NCBI RefSeq assembly: GCF_964355755.1
Contig: NC_092671.1
Location: 24,924,070-24,988,069, forward strand
Length of the DNA stretch: 64,000 nucleotides
From: Antedon mediterranea
Taxonomy: Eukaryota; Echinodermata; Crinoidea; Comatulida; Antedonidae
Direction: 5' to 3'
Below are positions 1 to 56,800 of the stretch, piece by piece (positions within the stretch are counted from its first letter, which is position 1; every line of letters begins with the position of its first letter). The notes beneath the pieces are model-generated. The model saw only the letters and a list, made by a program, of their open reading frames with translations, did not search any database and was not told the origin of the DNA. Made by a program: the position numbers and the translations under genes.

Positions 1-690
1 AATCAAAACCAACAGCGATAATTACCGCCACTAACAGGTTTGAAACATAAAACAATACCAACATCATAATGCAGGCGTACCTTTTAACAAATGCTAATAA
101 TAAATCTATGACCTAATAATAATATTAAATAATAGTATTAGAGTATACTGTACTCATATGCATCACTATATTCTAGTGCAGTATTTTGCGTTTAAACGTG
201 GGTAAGCTAAACCGCAAACTTGCCTGTCTTAAAACTCCGATAGAAAAATAAGCGTGTAAAACATAGCTTGTAACTTCCCAGAGAGACACCTTATCTTTCC
301 TCTCACTTCAACCATTTTTTGTGGTCATACCGTACTTAATTTCCTGTTGCTATATTTAGTGTAACTTTTAAATTATTCATAAGTGTGTTTTAATTATTGT
401 ACCGTCTCAAAGTTATGAAATTGGTTTTTTTTCTGTGGCTGTTTCAATGAATACAGTATAATAAAATAAACAAATATTTTTGTATTTTCTATTCAACATA
501 ACAATTTTATTAAGAATTGAACTGGTAAAAAAACAAAATTGTACTACTGTAGGCCTACGCACTAATAATAGTAGAAAAAAGGCAATTAATCTTTACTTAA
601 CGATTTAGAAACTCATTCATTTATAATCAATACTATTTCATGGAGTAAAGTGATAAAAAATGACTTAAAAATAATTTTCATTTTGTCATG
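1..690. other. Non-coding AT-rich stretch, nothing recognised
   Basis: No exon, RNA gene or clear repeat family was recognised. The sequence is AT-rich with scattered homopolymer runs and frequent stops in all frames. It may be intron or upstream DNA of the ULK4-type gene. Confidence 0.5.
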
Positions 691-699
691 GTAATTCTA

Positions 700-908
700 A
701 AGCAAGATGCTTTATTTTTATTACCTTGTCCTTCGGATGGAACATATAGTACTGTACAAGTTAAAGAACTTGACCAGATACACTTTTTAAGATCGTTCCC
801 AGTTTGCTGATCTGGGTAGCTGCTTCACCCCTGGCCACCATAGGGCCGCAGAGGACCTAATCCAAATTTCCTCAGGTTTTAGTTCAGCTTGAGGATGATA
901 CCTTTTTA
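700..908 (+). mobile_element. 5'-truncated SINE copy (body and tail of the 5S-headed SINE family)
   Basis: The stretch aligns by eye with the body of the complete SINE at 16011-16487. Both have a CCTTCGGATGG block, then a GTTAAAGAACTTG block, then GTGCTGATCTGG-like and GGGCCTAATCC-like blocks, and both end with GAGGAT/GAGGACT followed by a TACCTTTT tail. The 5S-like head is absent. The copy is diverged, so it is an old fossil with no coding role. Confidence 0.7.
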
Positions 909-1276
909 ATAATTGATTTATGACTATTCTATTGTTTTGTATATGAAGTTAAATGGAAATACCCTTAATAGTATAGTAATTTATGAGAGTTTACTCACAA
1001 CAGACCTTATCAAATGTCAGTTACATGCTTACTTTACTGCTAAATACCTTGTGGGTTTTGGTTTCATTATAGTTGTACTTTTTCAATGGTTTCCATTACC
1101 AATTGATTAAGAAAATGGTTTGGAAATGTGTAGACTACTTGACCATAAGGAATTCTTTAGTGACAGATTTGGCACAGGAAGGTCTGTCATAAAGTTCAAT
1201 GGCTGTAGAGAGCTTTCAACCACTTGTCACATGATCGATGATGTACATTTATTTATTAATATATTGCATGTTAATT

Positions 1277-1400
1277 AGGTGATCATTTAGAATAAAATGA
1301 TCACCTATTGTTATTGTATCAAATCTTTATTGTTATTATTGTTTCTGGGCACTATTTTGTGTAACAAATATCTAAAAAAGTTTAATGTCAATGATTACCA
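1277..1400. repeat. Dispersed repeat beginning with a 12-bp perfect hairpin (copy 1)
   Basis: It starts with AGGTGATCATTT, a six-base loop and the exact reverse complement. About 90 bp of AT-rich sequence follows, including CACTATTTTGTGTAAC and AAAAAGTTTAATGTCAATGA. The same hairpin plus downstream sequence recurs at 38778-38910 in the same orientation, so this is a dispersed family. The hairpin at one end could be the terminus of a mobile element; the class is not identified. Confidence 0.65.
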
Positions 1401-1639
1401 AAATTTCACAATGTCTTTCAAATACTGTAACTGATATTTGCTATTGGTAATGGGAAGGTATTGTTTTGTTATTATATAATCTGTCCTCTCTACTATTTTT
1501 ATCCATGACCTATTTGTGATGTTCACATTGGTCAACATTTATATCTTCTAATCCCCTCCCCCCCCCCCTTTTTTTCCTATTAAGTCATGTCATCTGTGTT
1601 TTAAAAAAATAGTGTGTTTTGAAAATTTAAAATAAATGA

Positions 1640-1790
1640 TTAAAATAAAAGACAAAATAACCAGCTATTAACCAGAAACCATGTTGTCTTCCAGAAAGTG
1701 GAGCTTTTTTTCATTAGAATACAGTTCTTAAAATGGCCTATTCTACAAAAAATGTTATTTTCTTAAAGGGAAAATATTATTCCTTCAATT
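1640..1790. mobile_element. Fragment of a small MITE family (relative of 43988-44301)
   Basis: Segments such as AAAAGACAAAATAACCAGCT and AAAATGGCCTATTCTAC match the interior of the copies at 10696-10950 and 43988-44301. The termini carrying the ATGTATTGTCC word are missing. It is a degraded non-coding copy. Confidence 0.4.
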
Positions 1791-2399
1791 AGTATCTGTC
1801 AATTATACTGTAGAAAGTACTGATATATTTTACACAATAAAATAGACAATGTTACTTTACTCTATTTTTCAAGAACATAGTACAGTAGTGCTGAATAAAA
1901 TTCTGTTGTTATAAACAAGTACTGTTATAGGTCAAAAGTAAGAAACATTGCTGTAGTTTGCATAGACAGGGCTGGCTGTATTTATCACAGTAGGTTCCAT
2001 ATTAAACTAAATAAGATCTACATTCACAGCCCAGTATGATAGGCATTTATTGCTAGTGGTATACATATTTTACTGACCTTTGGTAATTTTATAACTGATT
2101 TAATCCTACCTTGCTGTTTTTCCTACATTGAATATACTCTGCAGTGCAATACACTATATACCAAAAGTCTTTAGCCTATGCAGTGGATAGGGTAATTTAA
2201 AAAGACCCATAATGAAATTTAATTCATGTTTTTTTAATCATGTATTATGAAGGTTTCTTTGGTCCAAACCCCGGGATCAGACTGACTAGCAAAATCTATA
2301 TTATAAGTGAGACAGTTTGTACGTTTGTTGCTTGGCCAAATTAAAAATTCGCCAAGTATGTTGATCGGTGCGGTTTGTGTGTGTTTGTTTGTTTTGTTG

Positions 2400-3034
2400 G
2401 GGGGAGGGGAGGGGAGGGTGGGGGTAGGGGGATGTAGAGGGTGGGGGTAGGGGGATGTAGAGGGTGGGGGTAGGGGATGTAGAGGGTGGGGGTAGGGGAT
2501 GTAGAGGGTGGGGGTAGGGGGATGTAGAGGGTGGGGGTAGGGGGATGTAGAGGGTGGGGGTAGGGGGATGTAGAGGGTGGGGGTAGGGGGATGTAGAGGG
2601 TGGGGGTAGGGGGATGTAGAGGGTGGGGGTAGGGGGATGTAGAGGGTGGGGGTAGGGGGATGTAGAGGGTGGGGGTAGGGGGATGTAGAGGGTGGGGGTA
2701 GGGGGATGTAGAGGGTGGGGGTAGGGGGATGTAGAGGGTGGGGGTAGGGGGATGTAGAGGGTGGGGGTAGGGGGATGTAGAGGGTGGGGGTAGGGGGATG
2801 TAGAGGGTGGGGGTAGGGGGATGTAGAGGGTGGGGGTAGGGGGATGTAGAGGGTGGGGGTAGGGGGATGTAGAGGGTGAGGGTAGGGGGATGTAGAGGGT
2901 GGGGGTAGGGGGATGTAGAGGGTGGGGGTAGGGGGATGTAGAGGGTGGGGGTAGGGGGATGTAGAGGGCGGGGGTAGGGGGATGTAGAGGGCGGGGGTAG
3001 GGGGATGTAGAGGGCGGGGGTAGGGGAGGGTGTT
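2400..3034 (+). repeat. 23-bp G-rich minisatellite (about 27 copies)
   Basis: The unit is GGGGGATGTAGAGGGTGGGGG plus TA, with a period of 23 bp and a few 22-bp units. The + strand carries several runs of three to five G per unit, so it has strong G-quadruplex potential. Late copies near 2960-3020 change GGGTGGGGG to GGGCGGGGG. On the - strand the array is open in all frames, because three periods make 69 nt, and it yields a Pro/Leu/Tyr-rich 23-residue pattern. I regard that frame as an artefact. Confidence 0.95.
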
Positions 3035-3768
3035 TGAGAGGGGTGTTTGAGAGGATGGTGTGGTGGGGATTTCTGCTTTGGCTAGGGGTAGTGGGCTATC
3101 AAATTGACCAGAATTGTAATAGGACATTATTAAGTATTAATAATTATCTTTGAGAAGGGGCTGGGAGTGGTGGGGTCGTAAGTCTTTCAACATGACTGAA
3201 ACTGTACTGGGAGTGTAATTTACAACCTACATTTGAAAACTGGCACTGAGGGGTTATGGGTTGGGAGTAATGGCTTAACACACATCACCCAGAACGGGGT
3301 GTGTTGGGAGGGCTAGGGGGAAGGGTAGAAATACTAGAATTTGGAGGTAATAGAAGTTCAACATAATTGGAATTGTACTGGGAATTGAAAATTTACTACA
3401 TTTGAACAGTTGGGAGAAGTTAAGGTTTGTTGATTGCTGTGTGATAAGGAGAGGAGAGAGATACAGGGCTGGGAAGAGGTAATTCAGCGGTATCCGAATT
3501 AGATATTTTATTCATTAGCCAATATGACACCTATTCATTTACATAGTTTGCAAAGTACCATGCCTATCAGCTATGTATTGCACTCTTATTAAGACGCTAC
3601 AGTATCAAAATGACCACAATTGTACTAGGAAATTTCTAAACTATATTTCAACATCATCTGCCATCTTGGATCCAATTTTGGTGAGAGAGGGGGTTAGGAG
3701 ATAGGGTGTGGTAGTTGGGGTTGAGGGGATAGTGGGGATTTTGCTTGAGTATGGGGCAGTAGGGGGTG
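3035..3768. other. G-rich non-coding stretch after the minisatellite
   Basis: There are several further G-runs (GGGGTGTGTTGGGAGG, GGGAGGGCTAGGGGG), but no periodic unit and no open frame of note. It may be the diverged edge of the 23-bp array. No gene is seen. Confidence 0.5.
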
Positions 3769-4576
3769 TCTAGAAAACTCAGATCTAGAAAACTCTGATT
3801 TCTAGATCTAGAAAACTCAGATATCTGACTTTTCTAGATCTAAAAAACTCAGATATCAATATCTGACTTTTCTAGTTCCAGAATGGAACTAGAAAACTCA
3901 GATCATGATTTGATTGGTTGGTCGGTCATTTGGATCGTTCCATTATTAATCAGCAGGTAGGTCATTTGAAATACTATCTGAGTATTATTAAAACTGATTA
4001 CTGTATACGTTTTCTTACTAATATTGTAACATGTAGAAGCGGCCTACGGCTTCAATAACAAAGAAAATACAGTGCATGTTACTGTTAAAATGTAGGCTTA
4101 AAAATTAGGTATGTACGAGTTGGTGTGGGTACGAGTTGGTTGAGGTACGAGTTAGCCAAGTTGGGAATAGGTACGAGTTATTTTGGGTACGAGTTGACCA
4201 CTTCTAGTCTAGTACTGTAGGACCACAGGCCTACTCTTCACGATACATCGCGATAGCGCCCACACGTTGAGCCTTGAATTGAGTTTGCTTTGCTAGGCCT
4301 AAATGCTAAGCCTACATTTTAAAAGGTGTATACTGTATTTCTTTATGATTTAAGTCGTAGGCTGCTACTACAAGTTACAATAATTATTATTATTAATATT
4401 AGTAAGAAAACGTATAATACAGTACTGTGTAGTATTTCAAATATGCTACCCTCTAATAATAATGGAACGATCCATTTGATGATCTGAGTTTTCTAGTTCC
4501 ATTTTGGAACTAGAAAACTCAGATATTGATATCTGAGTTTTCTAGATCTAGAAAAGTCAGATCTGAGTTTTCTAGA
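3769..4576. mobile_element. Foldback (long inverted repeat) element, about 808 bp
   Basis: The left end has repeated, partly palindromic CTAGAAAACTCAGAT words. The right end carries the same words in reverse orientation (ATCTGAGTTTTCTAG). The arms also share GGAACTAGAAAACTCAGAT, GGATCGTTCCATTATTA and TACGTTTTCTTACTAATA in inverted order (left about 3769-4030, right about 4390-4576). No transposase frame lies inside. This is a non-autonomous foldback or MITE-like DNA transposon of unknown superfamily. No clear target duplication was found. Confidence 0.75.
4117..4197 (+). repeat. Short array of GGTACGAGTTGG-like units inside the foldback element
   Basis: Five imperfect copies of the word GTACGAGTT, about 14-24 bp apart, sit in the loop of the foldback element. 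They may be an internal motif of that element. Confidence 0.7.
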
Positions 4577-5067
4577 TGGGGGAAATGGCGGTGTTCTGTA
4601 TTTATAAAGCGTCTTTCACACCTGTCCGGCTCCCGCAAATAAATTGAACCTCAATGTTGTGTTTTCATGACACTACACACAGCTATGCGGCAATTGGTGT
4701 GCGCATAGCCACTTGGTGCATTGTGAAAATGAAACAATTCAATTTTATTTGCCAGAGTCGGACCAGAGCCAGTGTTACGGACCTTTTTATGGCCAAAAAT
4801 TCAAACAAAGCAAGTATTACTATATAATACAACATTTTATTTTGCAATGTAAAAAAAAGCTCACAATTAACATTTTGTTGAAATAACAATTATTTTAAAC
4901 ATACTGTTTTGTTTGTATAGCTTTAATAGTTTAAAGTTAGTTGTATTTGTAGTTCTTTTACAATTTCAAATAAATTAACTCACTTTCCTTGATCTTAAAA
5001 TGTTGTATAGTACAGTATAAGTAATACAATGTCATTATTATTAATCTGTTTAAGTCTGTTGTCCTAA

Positions 5068-5245
5068 TTAAAGATGTATTGTCCCCAAAAACAGGAAAAA
5101 TGAAGATAAAATTAAATCAGAATTTGAATAGGTCATTTTACAGTTTTAATAAGGTTGTTCAATTCGATAGAAAAAAAATGCAAGATGCTAGATTTGTAGT
5201 TTACTTACTGTATTTAAAAATTTCTTGCATTGAATGATGTCCTAG
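5068..5245 (+). mobile_element. MITE fragment, ATGTATTGTCC family
   Basis: It begins AAAGATGTATTGTCCCC, like the left end of the copies at 10696 and 43988. The interior GAATAGGTCATTTTACAGTTTT and GATAGAAAAAAAATG blocks also match. The right end is not found, so it looks truncated. Confidence 0.6.
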
Positions 5246-5389
5246 GAATAGACTGAGTGACAACCAGCTACAGTAGTTTTAAACCTTGTTGTTTCTATAT
5301 GGCGTGCATTCATAAATCATTAATAGATGAGAAGCATTGTACTGTACATAGATCAATATTTATACAAATGTACAACTTAGACAAAAAAA

Positions 5390-5790
5390 GCAACTTTATA
5401 TAAAAATTTGAATGGTTATGTTATTTATTAATTTTACAGGGCGAAACCAAGATGAAATATAGATAGAATCTTTCTCATCACCCATTGTTTTATAAGTTAT
5501 TAAACACACCTACTTTTAAAGGTAAAACCATTCAAGTAAGCAGCCTCAAATTTTGGACTTGGAGTGGAGCAATTATAGATGGTGCACACTACAGGTTGAT
5601 TCTTGAACCTGATGAGTCAACAGCCTTGTGTCACACGTTTATGTACTGTAACAAGAATGAACGCACATTATAACAAAATTCAATGGCCATATACTATTCA
5701 ACGTTCATATACACGGTAACAAAATTGCACTTGATGACATAAGTGTTCTATTGAATATCATGTGATGCACAATCCAATCCAATAAAATGA
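5390..5790 (+). pseudogene. Dispersed repeat with a coding-like remnant (IIDGxHYRLI motif), copy 1
   Basis: A 62-codon open stretch (5485-5673) contains IIDGAHYRLILEPDESTA. An inverted, independently diverged copy at 9850-10220 encodes IIDGVHYRLIEHDQSTR in the opposite direction. Similarity continues beyond the frame through AACAAAATTGCA and AATATCATGTGA. Reading-frame conservation between the copies suggests descent from a protein-coding mobile element or a duplicated gene fragment. I do not recognise the protein family. Confidence 0.5.
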
Positions 5791-6399
5791 CACTTGAATC
5801 TACATACATCTACAAAATTATCATTATTAGAAATGGAAATGTATTATCAAGATAGTTAAGAATAAATAATGTGTGAATTAATATATGGTATTTACTATGG
5901 ATGTTCATATTTGTTAGCGTTCTTTTTACCTTCTCAGTAAACAGGAAAGTTTGATTTAGGTAGTAAATTAAAGTTTAATTGTTTAATAGTTTGCAGGATA
6001 TAGTCCCTCTTTAAAAACAGGTCTGAACTTTCTTGGCTTGTCTTTACAATTAGGAGTTTGCTTGGCTACAGGTACCTGTCAAAGCCCCAATAGAGATGTT
6101 TATTAAAAGAAGTTTGGTTATTTTTAGAATGCGGTAGGTATCTTTTCATGATGTGGCTGTATATTTCCTCGGTTTTCTGCATTCTTGATAAAAAGTGATA
6201 AGTAATAATTGAAGTAGAATATAGATATTTACTTTCTTATTTGTCAGCAAGCATAAAATCTATCTAGAAAAATAAGCAAAACAACTGACAAGTAAGCAAG
6301 TAAATGTTTTGCTATCTATCTGTAGCTGAGGCCTCACTGGCCACTTCTTTGAATTGATGTTATTACACATGAAGGCTTGTAATCATGCCACAATAGTGA

Positions 6400-6690
6400 T
6401 TTATTGTAAACTTTCCAATCTGTATACAACATAACGTAGCAATTGCATTATACCGGTCTTTTTCATAAGCATTGTAGAGGAATAACCTGGAACTTGCAGC
6501 CTAACTGGGCTGAATTGTGCACAGGTCTGGATGACACATACAGTAACTTTCTTCTCCCCTAGGGTCCCTTTGTGTCGAGTGCTGCCACCAAACGGCACCC
6601 ATCTATCTGAACAGGAATAACCCCCTACTCTTTCGAAAGATGAACTGGGTTCTTTAGAGTGCACACAAGTTTATGTTGGACCCCAGTTTT
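6400..6690 (-). mobile_element. Degraded SINE, minus strand
   Basis: Read on the - strand it contains GTGCACTCTAAAGAACCCAG, then TTTCGAAAGAGTAGGGGGTTA. The SINE at 20888-21228 has the equivalent blocks in the same order (ACTTTAAAGGACCCAGTTCA, then TCGAAAAAGAGTAGGGGGTTA). The tRNA-like head is not clear. The short open frame here is incidental. Confidence 0.55.
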
Positions 6691-6929
6691 AATACCAATG
6701 CCATCAAGGACATTTACATCATTAAACTCACGTACACTATCAATTCTAGAAAAAGTTTAATATTGAAAATGCGGTCTTGGTAGCTAAAAAAATATCTTTT
6801 ACATGGAATCAAGTAACAGTCTTTTTAATGTTGTTATAGCGCATTTCACAAACAATTTTGTCTCAATGCGCCATGAACTTAGATATTAGACTTTTCAACT
6901 ACTGTAGTATGCTCTGCCCTAAGGTCATG

Positions 6930-7125
6930 TTGGTGCTTCCAACTACAGTACAGTGATAGTCTGTCTGTCCACGACAGTGGTTATGTGAGCTAGTACACTG
7001 GAGTAATATCCCTACTGCTCTCTTGGTTCTTTTGTGTACAGTAATCTACTGACCTGTCCTTGTTTTCCACCAGAACCATGAAGCGAGTGAGCTTTGAACC
7101 CTTTCCATGAGGCTGGATTATGGTT
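6930..7125 (-). mobile_element. Very degraded tRNA-headed SINE, minus strand (tentative)
   Basis: GAAGCGAGTGAGCTTTGAAC at the right side resembles the head of the 20888-21228 SINE (GGAGCGAGTCGGCCTCGAAC). A block like GGTTCTTTTGTGTACAGTAA lies at the expected distance. The match is weak and rests on eye alignment only. Confidence 0.3.
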
Positions 7126-7336
7126 TAACTTTCTTTACTCACTCACTTTAGTGGCAAGTAAACTTGTCACAGTAATAACAAGTTAAAATAACATTCTTAA
7201 AGGAATTTTTTTGCCATCCTGTACAGTAATTGCTGTATCATGTGCTAAATAATAAATTTAAAAAAAAATGAATAAAAGGTACCTGGTTGCCATCATTTTT
7301 ATATAGTATCTGTAATTAAATTGATGCAAATATTAA

Positions 7337-7669
7337 AGGAAACTTTACCGAGAACCATATTTTGACAACGCATTAGGGATTACATATGATTTCAGAACAA
7401 TTGCGAGATTTACTGTAGCCTCATAGGCTAGCTACACTACTAGCTACTGAGTCGATCGGATTATTTTGGCCGTCGTTTATGAACGCCTAAATTCATGAGC
7501 TTTTATAATTTACTCACCATTGTACAATATTTGAGTACAAGGATTAGGCTGGATTACTATACTATACCAGATCGTCTTTATTTACCAAAAATGTTTTTTT
7601 ATGTTAACAACAGTGAAAGCATTTACATCTAATACCTTGTCAAAATATGGTTCTCGGTAAAGTTGTCCT
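7337..7669. mobile_element. 333-bp MITE with TTAA target-site duplication
   Basis: The left terminus AGGAAACTTTACCGAGAACC and the right terminus (reverse complement AGGACAACTTTACCGAGAAC) form inverted repeats of about 35 bp. Both are bordered by TTAA (7333-7336 and 7670-7673). TTAA duplications are typical of the piggyBac and Kolobok superfamilies, and this is a non-autonomous member with no coding capacity. The interior includes a TAGGCTAGCTACACTACTAG segment. Confidence 0.85.
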
Positions 7670-8024
7670 TTAAATACATAAGTTATAAATATATATCATC
7701 ACATCATAACTATGGGTTTAGATTGAAGTTTATTTTAATATTTGTCCCAATAATTGCAATTGAAAAATCCATTTCCTTTGCATTTTAAAATATAGTATTA
7801 TCAATCAGTAAAAACACAAAACATTTACAAAAAAATATAAAAATTCAAAAATTTAATCTAATAAAATCATTAACATACAGCTTGCTTATAAAGTTAAAAA
7901 ATAGAAGTTGGATAAAAAGAATTATGTTGATGTACCAGAATGATCCCACACTAAAATGTAAGTAATCATCAATTGATAATAACTAGACAAATATACATTT
8001 TTCCTACATGAAAAAAAAGAAAAG

Positions 8025-8310
8025 TTTTTAGGATAGCCATTTATGCTGCCTTTGATAAAATAATATTTTCACAAGTCCAATCAAATGACATCACATGAGT
8101 TAGATAATAAATAACAATACAAAGTTTTTGTTTTGTTAAATTGATTAAGATATAATTGTCATTTGATTGCATTTAAACATAATGTTATTTTATCAAAGAG
8201 AGCATTGAATGGTTCCTATAATAGTTCTAGAATGAACATTTTTCTACTTTCTTTTATTTTATGTAAGAAAACGTGTATTATTTATTTATCCTAGTATAAA
8301 TGGGCTTTAA
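8025..8310. mobile_element. Dispersed MITE-like repeat, copy 1 (pair with 15690-15944)
   Basis: GGATAGCCATTTATGCTGCC, followed by TTTGATAAAATAA, reappears inverted (TTATTTTATCAAAG) about 150 bp later. The element then runs through ATAGTTCTAGAATGAACA and ATGTAAGAAAA to CCTAGTATAAATGGGCTTTA. The same series of blocks is present at 15690-15944. It is a non-coding DNA-transposon derivative; the left boundary is uncertain. Confidence 0.6.
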
Positions 8311-9368
8311 GGTGAGTTGAAACAGATTTTTCTGTACTGTACTGCAAGTCTGTAGATTGTGACCACTTAATAATAGTAAATGCTTCAATTGAATGACCTA
8401 ATACATAAGATTATGGAACTTTGAATTACTGTCTGATATTTGGTTTTATTTCGGAAAGCATCCAAAGTTAGATTATTCATAGTAAAGTTAAATGCATGCT
8501 TCATGCATCAAAACTAAAGGAGTTGTTTTGGCTTCTAAAGCAAGGATTTTAACTAATTTCCATGAGATTGGAAGTCATGTTTTTAACCACTAGTTTGATT
8601 GAATGTGGTTAAAATATGGCTCACATCACAAAGATGGTGATACTCACAATTAAAGATTACAGAAATGAATAATAAATATTCTGTAAATGTCTTTTTAAAC
8701 AGAATGTATGCTTTATTACTTTTCTTTTCTAAAAAGTTGGGTTGAAAATTAACATTTAAAAACAATTTTTACTCTGAAGTTGTATCCATTTTTAGTTTCT
8801 ACGCATGAATTACAGTACTCTGTTCACATCGATTATTATTTTGTCTCATTATTTGTATTGTTTCTTGCATAAATTGCATAAAATTAAAATATAATATTTT
8901 ACTTTTGCTATACAATTATGTTTGGTATTAATAAGTAAAAACGTTATTATACATGCTTGATCAATTTTCATTTTTGTTAATAAGAGTTTTTCAACTTGCG
9001 GCGACCAAACTACGTAATGTTAATTCATTGTGTACATGCATGGATATTATCTGGTATATATTACCTCGCTTCCCACGTTGCAGGTCCGGGCGATGTCCAT
9101 CGCAAATCAAAAGCTCTCTAATAAAAAGAGGACAATATTTTCTTTTTTTATTTTTTTCCATTAACATTTATTGATTCATGCTTGTTAGTAAAAATCAAAT
9201 TAAATTTTAAATTATATGAATTTATTTAGGACGTTGTGTGACATTAAAATTAATCAATAATATAACGTATTGTGGATTTTGTATCACTTGAGTTTGTACA
9301 TTTATTTCAGATAAAACTGTGAAACTATTTAATTAATCTCAAACAATTTTGCCCTTTAAATTTTATAG
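8311..9368. other. Presumed intron before exon A, no gene seen
   Basis: AT-rich sequence with short open frames only. The exon that should carry the catalytic-loop region just upstream of the ILLDGPG segment was searched for by eye here and was not found. The branch and polypyrimidine region before 9369 is weak (GCCCTTTAAATTTTATAG). Confidence 0.5.
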
Positions 9369-56509
<47,141 letters not shown>

Positions 56510-56621
56510 GTAAGTATGAATAATATTTCAAAATGTTTTTTTTTGTGTTTAGTAGCTTCTGTTTTTGTTTTTTTTAAATTTGCTTGAGACGAAACTAACA
56601 CTCTTTGTTCAATGTAACTAC

Positions 56622-56800
56622 AGTCAAATCTCACAACACCAGACTAAAGGTACATTCACACTTGTTCTGAATGGAAGATGGTGTTGTTTGTTAAATCATG
56701 GAAAATCATAAAGAATTAAATGTGGCCGTAATCCAGACTTTTCCTTAAACCGGACTGTTTATTGTCACACAAATGTGTCCAGTTGTGGGAAATTTTTGTG
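56622..56800. mobile_element. Pogo/Tigger-like terminal remnant (tentative)
   Basis: CAGTCAAATCTCACAACACC near the left and AAACCGGACTG, AAATGTGTCCAGTTGTGGGA toward the right resemble the ends of CAGT-starting elements. Boundaries are not clear. Confidence 0.35.

Noticed and set aside
2234-3127. 297-codon proline-rich frame on the - strand
   Set aside because: It is the reverse reading of a 23-bp minisatellite. Every frame of this array is open and there is no start or splice context.
9060-9130. Candidate upstream ULK4 exon after TTGCAG near 9081
   Set aside because: The translation shows no catalytic-loop motif and the frame soon meets stops.
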